This document shows, in pieces, positions 8,223 to 17,431 of a stretch of DNA of 64,000 nucleotides. The first letter of the stretch is position 1. Each line of letters starts with the position of its first letter. The notes under the pieces are model-generated. The model saw only the letters and a program-made list of their open reading frames with translations, did no database searches and was not told the DNA's origin. Origin of the DNA: Ruegeria arenilitoris (GTDB lineage: Bacteria > Pseudomonadota > Alphaproteobacteria > Rhodobacterales > Rhodobacteraceae). Position numbers and translations under genes: made by a program. Location: positions 744,001 through 808,000 of the forward strand of contig NZ_WQDA01000002.1 of the NCBI RefSeq assembly GCF_013032855.1, written 5' to 3'.

Positions 8223-8816
8223 TCACAAATCCCTGATCCAGAACTGCAACGGTTTGAGGGTTTCCGAGTCCTTGCCCAGATCCTTCCACGAAAACCGGGC
8301 GATCACGCCGGGCAAGGGCGCATAGCCCCGCGCGCGCCAGAACAGGTCGAGCGGCCGATAGCCGGCCGGCCGCATCGGGTGGTCGCCCGGACGCTGCACG
8401 CCGCAAAAGGCACATTTGGCAAAGCCCAAGTCCCGCGCGTGACCCTCGCGTAGATCAAAGAACGCATGCCCGACGCCCTGCCCCCGATAGTCGGGCAGCA
8501 GCACGGATTCGGCGCAGTAGAAGATCTGAGACAGGTCCAGCCCGGTGCCGTCGAAAGCGGCGGCGAAATCCTCGGCATGGTCGATCAGCGGCGCGCCGGT
8601 CGCGGCCCCCACAAGCCTTTCGCCGTCAAAGGCGCCGACGACGATCGCCCGGTCGCTGTCGCGATAGGATTGCAGGTATCTGCGCTCGTAGTCCAGATCG
8701 CCGTCATAGAGATATGGCCAGTCGCGGAACACCGAAATGCGTAGGCGCGCCACGTCGTCCAGCGCCGCCTCGAGCGCCGGCCCTGTCAGCGCGCGGACCC
8801 GCGTGACCTCAGCCAC
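8223..8816 (-). CDS. GNAT family N-acetyltransferase
   Basis: 197 aa. The acetyl-CoA binding motif A is visible as LLPDYRGQGVGHAFFDLREGHARDLG (residues about 112-137), preceded by the beta-4 strand (IFYCAESV). A later CAFCGVQRPGDHPMRPAGYRPLDLFWRARGY segment is typical of a Rhodobacteraceae subfamily. The acceptor is unknown. The start overlaps the 3' end of the SnoaL-like gene by 8 bp, so the two are co-transcribed with the upstream phosphatase gene. Confidence 0.85.
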   Translation of the reverse strand: MAEVTRVRALTGPALEAALDDVARLRISVFRDWPYLYDGDLDYERRYLQSYRDSDRAIVVGAFDGERLVGAATGAPLIDHAEDFAAAFDGTGLDLSQIFYCAESVLLPDYRGQGVGHAFFDLREGHARDLGFAKCAFCGVQRPGDHPMRPAGYRPLDLFWRARGYAPLPGVIARFSWKDLGKDSETLKPLQFWIRDL

Positions 8817-9207
8817 CCGACACCTGTTTCACCCAGTCAGCCAGATTGTAATAAGTGGTCACGCGGGTGATCTTGCCGTCCTTGAGGTCAAAGAACGAGC
8901 CGGCGGGCAGGCGATAGGTTTGACCCGAGGCCACGGGCAGGCCGGCATCGGTTTCCAGATAGGTGCCGTTGACGATGTATTCGGCGGCCGCGCGGGTGCC
9001 GCCCTCGGCCTCGAAGATCACCATATCGCTCAGGGTCTCGCGGTAACAGCGGTTCATATGAGCGCAGAATTCGGCGAATTTGTCTTTGCCCACCCGGATC
9101 TGGCCTTCGTTCACGTGATGGGCCACATCGTCGGACAGGCAGGTCAGCATGCCGGCCACATCCCCGGCGTTGAAGGCAACGAAATAGGCTTGGACGGTCT
9201 GGGTCAT
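8809..9207 (-). CDS. SnoaL-like / ketosteroid isomerase-type fold protein
   Basis: 132 aa. MTQTVQAYFVAFNAGDVAGMLTCLSDDVAHHVNEG is the typical NTF2-like opening, followed by FAEFCAHMNRCYRETLSD and the C-terminal GSFFDLKDGKITRVTTYYNLADW. The fold makes a conical cavity that serves as an isomerase, hydrolase or binding domain; no function can be named. The start at 9207 overlaps the phosphatase stop by four bases (ATGA), which decides it over a longer in-frame start at 9333. Confidence 0.82.
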   Translation of the reverse strand: MTQTVQAYFVAFNAGDVAGMLTCLSDDVAHHVNEGQIRVGKDKFAEFCAHMNRCYRETLSDMVIFEAEGGTRAAAEYIVNGTYLETDAGLPVASGQTYRLPAGSFFDLKDGKITRVTTYYNLADWVKQVSGG

Positions 9208-9662
9208 GCGATCTCCGTAGGTTCCCCCCAGCGATCCTTCAGGTGTTTGATGATCTGATCGCGGGTCTGACGGTAATGGTGTAGCTTTTCCTCGCGCGTT
9301 TCGCCCAGTCCGGTAGGGTCCATTATTGGCCAATAATCGACATCGAGGTGAAAAACCCGCGTCAGCTCCAGCGCTTTGCGCTGGCTGGCAGGCGACAGGG
9401 CCACGATTAGGTCGAATGATCCTAGGTCATCCCCCCATTCCTGCATCTCGTCGAACGACCGCGACCGGTGGCGTGACAGTTCCACGTCGATCTCCTGGCA
9501 GACGGCGATGCTGAACCCGTCGATTTCCAGGTCGTTGTGTACCCCGGCCGACTGCACATATGTGCCCGTGCCGTAGAATTTCTTCATGATGCCTTCAGCC
9601 ATGGGCGAGCGCACCGCGTTGTGGTCGCAGCAGAACAGGACCGAATGCGGCAGAGGCTTCAC
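9204..9662 (-). CDS. Low-molecular-weight protein tyrosine phosphatase family protein
   Basis: 152 aa. The P-loop is C12-DHNAV-R18-S in LFCCDHNAVRSPMAEG, with a likely acid Asp in the C-terminal MDPTG segment. These proteins dephosphorylate protein tyrosines; ArsC-type arsenate reductases share the loop but need further cysteines not obvious here. The gene lies 3 bases after UPF0262, an arrangement conserved with hisD upstream. It overlaps the SnoaL-like gene. Confidence 0.87.
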   Translation of the reverse strand: MKPLPHSVLFCCDHNAVRSPMAEGIMKKFYGTGTYVQSAGVHNDLEIDGFSIAVCQEIDVELSRHRSRSFDEMQEWGDDLGSFDLIVALSPASQRKALELTRVFHLDVDYWPIMDPTGLGETREEKLHHYRQTRDQIIKHLKDRWGEPTEIA

Positions 9663-9665
9663 CCG

Positions 9666-10151
9666 TCAGCCTCCGAAATGAAGCACGCAGATCAGCGTGA
9701 ACAGGCGGCGGGCGGTGTCGGTGTCGATCTCAGCCTTGCCCTCGAGCCGTTCCTGCAGGACCCGGCTGCCTTCGTTGTGGATGCCGCGCCGGGCCATGTC
9801 GATGGTTTCGATCTGGCTGGGCGGCAGGGTCTTGACCGCATCGAAATAGCTTTCGCAGATCTGGAAGTAGTCCTTGACCACCTGCCGGAACGGACCCAGT
9901 GACAGATGGAACTCGGCGGCTTTCTGGCTGTCTTCGGTGGTGACGTCGAACACCAGCCGCTTGTCGCGGATCGACAGTTGCACGTGATAGGGGCCGTCGG
10001 GCACCAGCCGGTCGTCACGTTTGGGCAGGGCAAACGAATTTTCCTCGAGCAGGTCATAGATCGCAACCTTGCGCTCCTGCTCGATCTCGGGCGTCGGCGG
10101 TGGCAGGTTTCGATCGTCCAGTTCGATATGCGAAATGCGGGTCATGGTCAT
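9666..10151 (-). CDS. UPF0262 family protein
   Basis: 161 aa, function unknown. The sequence matches a family common in alphaproteobacteria, with ISHIELDDRNLPPPTPEIEQ near the start, DGPYHVQLSIRDKRLVFDV in the middle, and IDMARRGIHNEGS later. No membrane segment or catalytic motif is seen. It lies downstream of hisD, as in other Rhodobacteraceae. An alternative ATG two codons later (10145) is possible, because GGAAG sits too close to the first. Confidence 0.88.
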   Translation of the reverse strand: MTMTRISHIELDDRNLPPPTPEIEQERKVAIYDLLEENSFALPKRDDRLVPDGPYHVQLSIRDKRLVFDVTTEDSQKAAEFHLSLGPFRQVVKDYFQICESYFDAVKTLPPSQIETIDMARRGIHNEGSRVLQERLEGKAEIDTDTARRLFTLICVLHFGG

Positions 10152-10239
10152 CGACTTCCGTTCAGGTCAGGCCAGACCTAGCGCACCTATGCCCGCGGGA
10201 CAACGCGGGAAACGGGCCGGACGCAAGGTCAGATGGCCG

Positions 10240-11541
10240 TCAACCGTTCAGCCGCTTGAGCCGAGCACCCACGGATAGCCCGTGCGCCTCCAGGCTTTCC
10301 GACCGCGCCAGCTGCTCGGCCGCCGGGCCGATGGCGCGCAGAGCCTCGGGGGTCATGTGGCTGAGCGTGGTGCGTTTGAGGAAATCCATCACGCTGAGCC
10401 CCGACGAAAACCGGGCCGAGCGTGCGGTGGGCAGAACATGGTTCGGCCCGCCGACATAGTCGCCGATGGCCTCGGGCGTGTACTGGCCCAGAAAGATCGC
10501 GCCGGCATGGATCGTCTTTTGGCTGAGCGCCACCGGATCGGCCACGCACAGTTCAAGGTGTTCGGGTGCGATGCGGTTCGACAGCGCGGCGGCTTCGTGC
10601 AGGTCGCGCACAGTGATCACCGCACCAAAGTCGCGCCAGCTCGCCCCGGCGATCGCGCGTCGTTCGAGCGTCTCCAGCCGTTTTTCCACCGCCTCGGCCA
10701 CCGCGCAGCCGAAAGCGGCGTTGTCAGTGATCAGGATCGACTGGGCGCTTTCGTCATGCTCGGCCTGGCTGAGCAGGTCCAGCGCGATCCAGTCGGGGTC
10801 GTTGTCCTTGTCCGCGATCACCAGAATTTCGGAGGGGCCGGCGATCATGTCGATGCCCACCTTGCCGAACACCCGCCGTTTGGCCGCCGCCACGAAGGCG
10901 TTGCCGGGCCCGGTGATCTTGTCCACCGGCGCGATGGTTTCCGTGCCATAGGCCAGCGCCGCAATCGCCTGCGCGCCGCCGATACGATAGATCTCGTCGA
11001 CGCCCGACAGGCGCGCGGCCAGCAGCACCAGCGGGTTGACTTGCCCGTCCGGCGTGGGCACCACGATGGCCAGCCGCTCGACCCCGGCCACCTTGGCGGG
11101 AATGGCATTCATCAGCACCGAGGACGGATAGGAAGCCAGCCCGCCGGGAACGTAAAGCCCCGCGGCAGAGACCGCCGACCAGCGCCAGCCCAGCGTGGCG
11201 CCCGCCTCGTCGGTCCATTCCTGATCCTGCAGCATCTGGCGCTCGTGATAGGCGCGGATGCGCGCGGCGGCCAGTTCCAGCGCCGCGCGGTCATCGTCGC
11301 TGACGGTCGCGATGGCCTGCGTCACCTCGGCGGCGCTGAAGGCCAGCGTGTCCGGCGTCAGCTGCAACCGGTCGAATTTCGCCGTCAACTCGATCACCGC
11401 AGCATCGCCGCGCGACCGCACGTCGGCGATGATCTGCGCCACGACCGCGTCGACATCGGGGCTGTCTTCGCGTTTGGCGGACAGAAGGGCTTGGAAACCG
11501 GTTTCGAAATCGGCGGATGTCGTGTCGAGGAAAACGGGCAT
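10240..11541 (-). CDS. hisD: Histidinol dehydrogenase
   Basis: 433 aa, full family length. It catalyses the last two steps of histidine synthesis, oxidising L-histidinol to L-histidine with two NAD+ and a Zn2+ ion. Visible motifs are AAGLYVPGG, KITGPGNAFVAAAKR, the zinc-site stretch SQAEHDESAQS, catalytic APEHLEL, DYVGGPNHVLPT, and the C-terminal zinc-binding EAHGLSV. It sits between the GNAT gene and UPF0262 in the conserved murA-to-yacG locus, not in a his operon. Confidence 0.97.
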   Translation of the reverse strand: MPVFLDTTSADFETGFQALLSAKREDSPDVDAVVAQIIADVRSRGDAAVIELTAKFDRLQLTPDTLAFSAAEVTQAIATVSDDDRAALELAAARIRAYHERQMLQDQEWTDEAGATLGWRWSAVSAAGLYVPGGLASYPSSVLMNAIPAKVAGVERLAIVVPTPDGQVNPLVLLAARLSGVDEIYRIGGAQAIAALAYGTETIAPVDKITGPGNAFVAAAKRRVFGKVGIDMIAGPSEILVIADKDNDPDWIALDLLSQAEHDESAQSILITDNAAFGCAVAEAVEKRLETLERRAIAGASWRDFGAVITVRDLHEAAALSNRIAPEHLELCVADPVALSQKTIHAGAIFLGQYTPEAIGDYVGGPNHVLPTARSARFSSGLSVMDFLKRTTLSHMTPEALRAIGPAAEQLARSESLEAHGLSVGARLKRLNG

Positions 11542-11599
11542 TTGCGTACTCCGGGGCGTTTGAACGGGTCTTATCGCCCGCCGGGGCGGGCCTCAACCC

Positions 11600-12121
11600 T
11601 CAGCCCGAGGGGTGCAGCGATTTGCGCAGGGGAAATTGGGGAATGCCGTTCCAGTCCGCGGGCTGCCCCGCCGTGACCCAACCGTAACGGCGATAGAAGT
11701 CCAGCGCGGTCTTGGTTGACATCAAATGAACAGTGGTGACCCCGGACAGGGCCAGTTCGGCCTCGAGCCGGGACAGCAACGCGGCACCGACCCCCTGCCC
11801 TGCGTGGCCCGGATCGACATAAAGCAGCGAAATCTCGGCCGGTGCGCGCAGCCCACCGACGGCGGCCACATTTCCGTTCCGCTCGGCCAGCCAGATCTGG
11901 GTGCTGGAGATGATCCAGTTGCGAACGGACTGCGGGTCCTTGTTGGCTGTCCATGCCGCGATCTTGTCTGGTTGATTTCCGTGGTCGGCCTCACACAGCC
12001 AGGTGACGGAGCGTACCAGAACCTGACTCAACCCGAACACGTCGAACACGGTGGCCCGGCGCAGCGACACGCCGGCCTGCCCCGGAGACAGCGCCTGCGA
12101 AATGCCACGCTTGTTCTGCAT
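11600..12121 (-). CDS. GNAT family N-acetyltransferase
   Basis: 173 aa. Motif A is ISLLYVDPGHAGQGVGAALLSRLEAE, followed by VHLMSTKTALDFYRRYGW, a standard GNAT ending. The target is unknown. The ATG at 12121 was chosen because it follows the DUF2948 stop by one base, pointing to coupled translation; a longer start at 12160 would overlap that gene. It is inserted between DUF2948 and hisD. Confidence 0.83.
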   Translation of the reverse strand: MQNKRGISQALSPGQAGVSLRRATVFDVFGLSQVLVRSVTWLCEADHGNQPDKIAAWTANKDPQSVRNWIISSTQIWLAERNGNVAAVGGLRAPAEISLLYVDPGHAGQGVGAALLSRLEAELALSGVTTVHLMSTKTALDFYRRYGWVTAGQPADWNGIPQFPLRKSLHPSG

Positions 12122-12122
12122 G

Positions 12123-12599
12123 TCAGTCCGGGTGCCGAGGCGCCTTGCCCGAAGGCGCACGATAGGGGCGCGTCACATCCTTGAGCGTTGCCTCAACCGC
12201 TTCCACCGTCAAACGGATCGCGCCATCCCCGGCCAGCACAAGCAGCACCTCGCCTGTGCCATCTTCCGAAGGGTGGAACTCGATATCAAGAACCGAGAGG
12301 ATCAGGTCCTTGTCGGATCGATCAACCCCCTGGCTGGACACCGACAGGACCGAGTCGAATACCAGCAGCGACTGCACCCGCTCGAATTCCCGACCACGGC
12401 GCTCGGCTGCTTCCTTGTCCTCCCACCGGAACCGGTTGAGCAGCAAGGCAAAGCGGCGGCGAGCTGGTTGCCAGGTCATTTCGCTGACCGGAAAAACCGC
12501 GTCCTGCGTCAGCGTTGCGATCACCTTGAGGTCCTCGGCATCCAATGCGCCAAGGTTCAGCGGCGCCTCGCGCCCGTCTTCGAATGTTGCGTCTGCCAT
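12123..12599 (-). CDS. DUF2948 family protein
   Basis: 158 aa, of unknown function. It opens with APLNLGALDAEDLKVIATLTQDAV, with FALLLNRFRWEDKE and LSVLDIEFHPSEDG later; this matches the DUF2948 family, usually found between murA and hisD in Rhodobacterales. The start codon overlaps the murA stop by one base (TGATG), so expression is probably coupled to murA. No catalytic motif can be seen. Confidence 0.88.
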   Translation of the reverse strand: MADATFEDGREAPLNLGALDAEDLKVIATLTQDAVFPVSEMTWQPARRRFALLLNRFRWEDKEAAERRGREFERVQSLLVFDSVLSVSSQGVDRSDKDLILSVLDIEFHPSEDGTGEVLLVLAGDGAIRLTVEAVEATLKDVTRPYRAPSGKAPRHPD

Positions 12600-13864
12600 C
12601 AGCCCTTGATCCGTTCTATTTTCGCGCCCACGCCTTCCAGCTTGCGGACCACATGCTCATATCCGCGGTCCAGATGATAGACCCGGCTGACGGTTGTTTC
12701 GCCCTCGGCCGCCAACCCGGCCAGGATCAGCGAGACCGAGGCCCGCAGATCGGTGGCCATGACTGGCGCACCCTTAAGACGCTCGACCCCGGTCACCGTC
12801 GCGGTGCCGCCATGCACCTCGATCTGCGCGCCCATGCGCACCAGTTCAGGGGCGTGCATGAAGCGGTTCTCGAAAATCCGCTCCTCCAGCACCGAGGTTC
12901 CCTCGGCCGTGCACATCAGCGCCATCATTTGCGCCTGCAGATCGGTAGGAAAGCCCGGGAACGGCTCGGTCACCACGTCCACGGCGCGCACCCGGCCATT
13001 CTTGCGAGAGACCTTCAGACCTTTTTTCGTCTCGGCGACATCCACCCCGGCGGCCGTCAGCTTCTCGACGAAGGATTCGACCAGTGACAGGCGGCCGCCC
13101 AGCAGTTCGACCTCACCGCCGCAAACGGCGGGGGCCAGCATGTAGGTACCCAGCTCGATCCGATCGGTGACCACCTGGTGCGTGGCCCCGTGCAGGCGGT
13201 CGACACCCTGGATCTCAATGGTCGAGGTGCCCTCGCCGTCAATCTGCGCGCCCATGCTGCGCAGGCATTGAACCAGATCCACGATCTCGGGCTCGCGTGC
13301 GGCGTTTTTCAGAACCGTGGTGCCCTTGGCCAGCGTCGCGGCCATGACGATGTTCTCGGTGGCACCCACTGAGGCAAAGCGCATTTCATGCACCGCGCCC
13401 TTCATTCCACCTGGCGCCTTGGCGTGCAGGTAGCCGTCCTTCAACTCGATTTCGGCACCCAGTGCTTCCAGCCCCTCGACATGCAGGTCCATCGGCCGCG
13501 CCCCGATGGCACAGCCGCCCGGCAGCGACACCACGGCCTGCCCGAAACGCGCCAATAGCGGCCCCAGAACAAGGTTCGAGGCCCGCATTTTGCGCACGAT
13601 CTCGTAATCGGCCGTGTGACTGGTCAGATCATGGCTGGACATCGCCAGAACCTGCCCGTCCTGCAGGGCCGACACCTCGGCCCCCAGCGACTGCAGCAGC
13701 GCGGTCATGGTCTTGATGTCACTCAGACGCGGCGCGTTGGTCAGCGTCAGCGGATCTTCGCTGAGCAACGTGGCCGGCATCAGCGTCAGACAGGCATTCT
13801 TGGCCCCCGCGATCGGAATTTGGCCGTGAAGCGGCCCGTTGCCCGTTACCAGAATCGAATCCAT
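12599..13864 (-). CDS. murA: UDP-N-acetylglucosamine 1-carboxyvinyltransferase
   Basis: 421 aa, full length. It transfers enolpyruvate from PEP to UDP-GlcNAc, the first committed step of peptidoglycan synthesis. Key residues are Lys22-Asn23 in GAKNACLT and the catalytic cysteine C118 in [11 protein letters not shown], the residue alkylated by fosfomycin, so no intrinsic Cys-to-Asp resistance is seen. Other matches are [10 protein letters not shown] and [12 protein letters not shown]. It lies 6 bases after a 51-aa gene and overlaps DUF2948. Confidence 0.97.
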   Translation of the reverse strand: MDSILVTGNGPLHGQIPIAGAKNACLTLMPATLLSEDPLTLTNAPRLSDIKTMTALLQSLGAEVSALQDGQVLAMSSHDLTSHTADYEIVRKMRASNLVLGPLLARFGQAVVSLPGGCAIGARPMDLHVEGLEALGAEIELKDGYLHAKAPGGMKGAVHEMRFASVGATENIVMAATLAKGTTVLKNAAREPEIVDLVQCLRSMGAQIDGEGTSTIEIQGVDRLHGATHQVVTDRIELGTYMLAPAVCGGEVELLGGRLSLVESFVEKLTAAGVDVAETKKGLKVSRKNGRVRAVDVVTEPFPGFPTDLQAQMMALMCTAEGTSVLEERIFENRFMHAPELVRMGAQIEVHGGTATVTGVERLKGAPVMATDLRASVSLILAGLAAEGETTVSRVYHLDRGYEHVVRKLEGVGAKIERIKG

Positions 13865-13870
13865 CTGCTC

Positions 13871-14026
13871 TTAGTCCTTGTGCTGTCCCGGCCGGTCATC
13901 CTGTGCGCTGCGCGCCTTGGCCTGCGCCTTGCGCCGCGCCAGGTTTGCCTTGAGGGCAGCCTTGAGCCGATCTTCGCGCGCGGATCCGGATTGTCCGTGT
14001 TTTTTGGGTGATTTTTTCTCTGCCAT
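13871..14026 (-). CDS. Small basic protein of unknown function (51 aa)
   Basis: 51 codons from ATG 14026 to TAA 13871. It begins MAEKKSPKKHGQ and is strongly basic and helical in the middle (DRLKAALKANLARRKAQAKA), ending DDRPGQHKD. A purine-rich AGAGAAAG lies about 4 bases upstream of the ATG, and the murA start follows 6 bases after its stop, so it is probably the first gene of the murA operon. The composition suggests nucleic-acid or ribosome contact, but that is inference. Confidence 0.65.
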   Translation of the reverse strand: MAEKKSPKKHGQSGSAREDRLKAALKANLARRKAQAKARSAQDDRPGQHKD

Positions 14027-14109
14027 GATCTTTCTCTACAGGAGGCGAAAAAAACCGTCCAGAGACCCTTGCGCCCCGTTTCGTTTGAGTCTAATCACCC
14101 GCCCACAGC

Positions 14110-14184
<75 letters not shown>

Positions 14185-14328
14185 TCTTCCAGTTTTTACC
14201 AGGATTCCGCTGCACGACGCCTCGATATCTTTGCAGGCGCAACTTCCCCTACGTCAACCACGCATGGCCGGAAATCACACACATCTGACACCTTCCCGCA
14301 ATACTAATGCCAATATTGCAATACATAG

Positions 14329-14367
14329 CGGATCAATCCTGCCGATCCGTTTGATGGTGTTTTTTTA
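14329..14367 (+). terminator. Possible rho-independent terminator
   Basis: CGGATC (14329-14334) pairs with GATCCG (14344-14349), and a run of seven T follows at 14360-14366. It lies about 145 bases beyond tRNA-Thr. The rest of the 14185-14458 gap shows no gene. Confidence 0.4.
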
Positions 14368-14458
14368 ACGAGGGGGTACTTCGGTAGGACCAGGGGTGAG
14401 GCCGAAGCGCCGAATTCAAGACCGGGGCTTCCGGTCCTCCCCCGCCGATTTCACGGGG

Positions 14459-14704
14459 CTACCCGCCCCGCAACCTCTGCATCAGATAGACTTCGGCACC
14501 TTCGGGAATGGGTTCGGACAGACCCGCTGCAATGATCCGGCCATTGACGGCAACGGACACGCCCGCGTCGATCGGCGCCTGCAATTGCGGATGGAGGCGC
14601 ACCAGTTCGCGCAGCAGCTCGCCGGTTGTCGCAGCCTGAACCCGCACCACTTCCTGCCCCCCGGTCAGCGACCGGAGACCGGACCAGAGATGGACCTCAA
14701 CCAT
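14459..14704 (-). CDS. MoaD/ThiS family sulfur-carrier-like protein
   Basis: 81 aa beta-grasp protein ending RLRGG, the diglycine tail that is adenylated and thiocarboxylated in MoaD and ThiS. The body, TGELLRELVRLHPQL and VAVNGRIIAAGLSEPIPEGAEVYL, fits the family. Its ATG overlaps the last 8 bases of the molybdopterin-binding subunit gene, so it belongs to that operon and may serve cofactor assembly for this enzyme. The start at 14704 marks where homology begins; upstream codons overlap the large-subunit gene. Confidence 0.8.
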   Translation of the reverse strand: MVEVHLWSGLRSLTGGQEVVRVQAATTGELLRELVRLHPQLQAPIDAGVSVAVNGRIIAAGLSEPIPEGAEVYLMQRLRGG

Positions 14705-16952
14705 TGCCCTTGAGCGCGGCCAGAATGCGCGGCGGCGACATCGGCAGTTGTCGCATCCGCACGCCCGCCGCGTTCGAGACCGCATTCGCGATGGCCGCCA
14801 GCGGCGGCACGATGCCGGTTTCACCCACGCCACGTACGCCGAACGGGTGGCCCGGATTGGGCACTTCGACGATCACGGTGTCGATCATCGGCAGGTCGCT
14901 GGCCACCGGGATACGGTAGTCGAGGAACACCGGATTCTGCAGCCGGCCATCCTCGCCATAGATGTATTCCTCGTTCAGCGCCCAGCCGATGCCTTGCGCC
15001 GCGCCGCCCTGGTACTGGCCCTCGACATAGGCGGGGTGGATCGCCTTGCCCGCGTCCTGGATGACCGTGTAGCGGGTGATCGAGGTCTTGCCGGTTTCGG
15101 GATCGACCTCGGCATCGACGATATGGGTGCCGAAGGACACGCCTGCGCCTTCGGGGGTCGCCTCGAAATGGCCCGAGATCGGCCCACCTGTGCGCCCCAT
15201 GTCGGCGGTGATCTCGGCCAGCGGCAGCGGGTCGAAATCGCCCGCGTTGGGGCCGGACGGCACCGCGCAGCCGTTTTCCCATTTCACCGCGTCCACGGGG
15301 ATGCCCCATTTGGCCGCCGCGCGTTCGCATAGTTTCTCAACCGCGTGCTGCGCCGCCTTGATCGTGGCCAGACCGCTGGCATAGGTCACGCGCGAGCCGT
15401 GGCTGACGTCGTTGTAACCCAGCGTGGCGGTGTCGGCGATGGTCACGCGGATGTTCTCGTACGGAATACCCAGCACCTCGGCCGCCATCAGCGCCATCGA
15501 CGCGCGCGAGCCGCCGATATCGGGCGTGCCGACCATCAGCTGCGCCGAGCCGTCCTCGGACAGGGCCAGCGACACCGAGGTCTCGCCCCCGTGGTTGAAC
15601 CAGAACCCGCAGGCAACGCCCCGCCCCTGTCCCGGCTTCAGCGGCGCGGAATAATGCGGGTGGCCCTTGGCGGCCTCGAGCGTCTCGACCAGGCCGATCC
15701 GGTCATAGGTGGGGCCATAGCTGGCCTTGGTGCCCTCGCGCGCGGCGTTCTTCAGGCGAACCTCGATCGGGTCGAGGCCCAGTTTCTTGCACAGCTCGTC
15801 GATGACCGACTCCACCGCAAACGCCCCCATCGGCGCGCCGGGCGCGCGATAGGCGGCCTGTTTCGGGCGGTTGGACATGACGTCATACCCCACCTGCCGC
15901 ACATTGGTCAGGTTGTAGGGCGCAAAGGCGCACATTGCGGTCATGTCGCCCGGCGCACCCGGAAAGGCACCGCCCTGCAGGCGGAACACGCCCTGAGCGG
16001 CGGTGATGGTGCCGTCTTTTTTCATTCCGATCTTGACGTCCATCGAGGCCGATGCCGTAGGCCCCGTGGCCCGCAGAACCTCGGACCGGGACATCACGAT
16101 CTTGACCGGACGGTTGGCCTTGCGCGACAGCGCCAGCGCCACCGGTTCGATGAACACGGTGGTCTTGCCGCCGAACCCGCCGCCGATTTCCGATGCGGTC
16201 ACGCGCAGCTGCGCGGTTTCGATCCCCAGCAGCGCCGCGCAGGTCTTCTGCACGATCCAGTGGCCCTGGGTGCAGCACCATAGCTCGCCCTTGCCGTCAG
16301 CGCCCAGCGAGGCAAGGCAGGCGTGCGGTTCGATATAGCCCTGGTGGGTGGCCTCGGTGACGAAGTGATCCTCGATCACCAGATCGGCCTCGGCAAAACC
16401 CGCCTCGACATCGCCATGCCCGCTTTCGTGATAGCGCACGACGTTGGGGTGCATCCCCTCGGGCACCGAATAGTCGGCCGCGCCCTCGCGGATCACCGGA
16501 GCGTCGGGCGCCATCGCCTTGTCCACGTCGGTGACATGAGGCAGCACCTCGTATTCGACCTCGATCAGCTTGAGCGCATCCCGCGCCGCCAGCGCCGAGC
16601 TGGCCGCAACCGCCGCCACCGCGTGCCCGTCATAAAGCGCCTTTTCCCCGGCCATGACGTTTTCCAGAACGTTCCAGAACTCGCCCTCGAGCCCGGGCTT
16701 GAACGGGACATCGGCAAAATCGGCGCGGGTGACCACGGCTTTCACGTCCCGATGCGCCTCGGCCTTCGAGGTGTCGATCCGAACGATCCGCGCATGGGCG
16801 TGGGGCGAGCGCAGGATGGCGCCGAACAGCATGCCCGGCGCGGTCACGTCAGCCCCGAACCGGGCGCGGCCGGTGACCTTGTCCAACCCGTCGGGACGGT
16901 TCGGGCGGGTGCCCACGAAGGTGAAACGCGACTTGCGATCGTCGAGTGCCAT
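14697..16952 (-). CDS. Xanthine dehydrogenase family molybdopterin-binding subunit
   Basis: 751 aa, the catalytic Mo-MCD or Mo-MPT subunit of a molybdenum hydroxylase that hydroxylates aldehydes or N-heterocycles. The N-terminal a/b hammerhead domain spans about residues 20-135. Cofactor-binding segments include GGGFGGKT and AYRAPGAPMGAFAVES, and the catalytic Glu lies in GVGETGIVPP near the C-terminus. The substrate is not predictable: residues that mark CO dehydrogenase (AYRCSFR) or xanthine binding were not recognised. It is encoded third in the FAD/2Fe-2S/Mo operon and overlaps both neighbours. Confidence 0.9.
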   Translation of the reverse strand: MALDDRKSRFTFVGTRPNRPDGLDKVTGRARFGADVTAPGMLFGAILRSPHAHARIVRIDTSKAEAHRDVKAVVTRADFADVPFKPGLEGEFWNVLENVMAGEKALYDGHAVAAVAASSALAARDALKLIEVEYEVLPHVTDVDKAMAPDAPVIREGAADYSVPEGMHPNVVRYHESGHGDVEAGFAEADLVIEDHFVTEATHQGYIEPHACLASLGADGKGELWCCTQGHWIVQKTCAALLGIETAQLRVTASEIGGGFGGKTTVFIEPVALALSRKANRPVKIVMSRSEVLRATGPTASASMDVKIGMKKDGTITAAQGVFRLQGGAFPGAPGDMTAMCAFAPYNLTNVRQVGYDVMSNRPKQAAYRAPGAPMGAFAVESVIDELCKKLGLDPIEVRLKNAAREGTKASYGPTYDRIGLVETLEAAKGHPHYSAPLKPGQGRGVACGFWFNHGGETSVSLALSEDGSAQLMVGTPDIGGSRASMALMAAEVLGIPYENIRVTIADTATLGYNDVSHGSRVTYASGLATIKAAQHAVEKLCERAAAKWGIPVDAVKWENGCAVPSGPNAGDFDPLPLAEITADMGRTGGPISGHFEATPEGAGVSFGTHIVDAEVDPETGKTSITRYTVIQDAGKAIHPAYVEGQYQGGAAQGIGWALNEEYIYGEDGRLQNPVFLDYRIPVASDLPMIDTVIVEVPNPGHPFGVRGVGETGIVPPLAAIANAVSNAAGVRMRQLPMSPPRILAALKGNG

Positions 16953-17431
16953 TACGAAGCCTCCCGCAGCTCGGCGGCCGTCTCCAGAACGGCGCGGATG
17001 ATCTTGTCATAACCCGTGCAGCGGCACAGGTTGCCGGCCAGCCAATAGCGGGCCTCTTCCTCGGTCGGGTCGGGGTTCTTTTCCAGCAGCGCCTTGGCGG
17101 CGACCAGAACGCCCGGTGTGCAGACCCCGCATTGCAGCGCGGCATGGTCGATGAACTTGCGCTGCAAGGGGTGCAGGGTTTCGTCCCGGGCCATGCCTTC
17201 GATGGTTTCGATCTGCTTGCCCTCGGCCTCAACCCCCAGCACCAGGCAGGAACAGACGAGCCGCCCGTCCAGCGTGACCGAGCAGGCGCCGCAATCGCCG
17301 GTGCCGCAGCCTTCCTTGGCGCCGGTCAGGTTCAGCTTGTCGCGCAGACAGTCCAGTAGGGTTTCGCGCGCGTCGCACAGGTATTCGACCGTGTCGCCGT
17401 TGACGGTGGTGGTGACGTGATGCTTGGTCAT
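16952..17431 (-). CDS. (2Fe-2S)-binding subunit of xanthine dehydrogenase family
   Basis: 159 aa. It carries two [2Fe-2S] clusters that pass electrons from the molybdenum centre to FAD. The plant-type ferredoxin cluster is in EGCGTGDCGACSV with a fourth Cys in LVCSCL. The second cluster uses CGVCTPG and CRCTGY. The start overlaps the FAD subunit stop (ATGA), and its stop overlaps the large-subunit start by one base, so the three subunits are made in stoichiometric, coupled fashion. Confidence 0.95.
   Translation of the reverse strand: MTKHHVTTTVNGDTVEYLCDARETLLDCLRDKLNLTGAKEGCGTGDCGACSVTLDGRLVCSCLVLGVEAEGKQIETIEGMARDETLHPLQRKFIDHAALQCGVCTPGVLVAAKALLEKNPDPTEEEARYWLAGNLCRCTGYDKIIRAVLETAAELREAS

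Noticed and set aside
10282..11676. 464-codon plus-strand frame opposite hisD
   Set aside because: Antisense to histidinol dehydrogenase, no domain visible.
14185..14458. Possible gene or riboswitch after tRNA-Thr
   Set aside because: No reading frame with support and no conserved aptamer pattern seen; only a candidate terminator.
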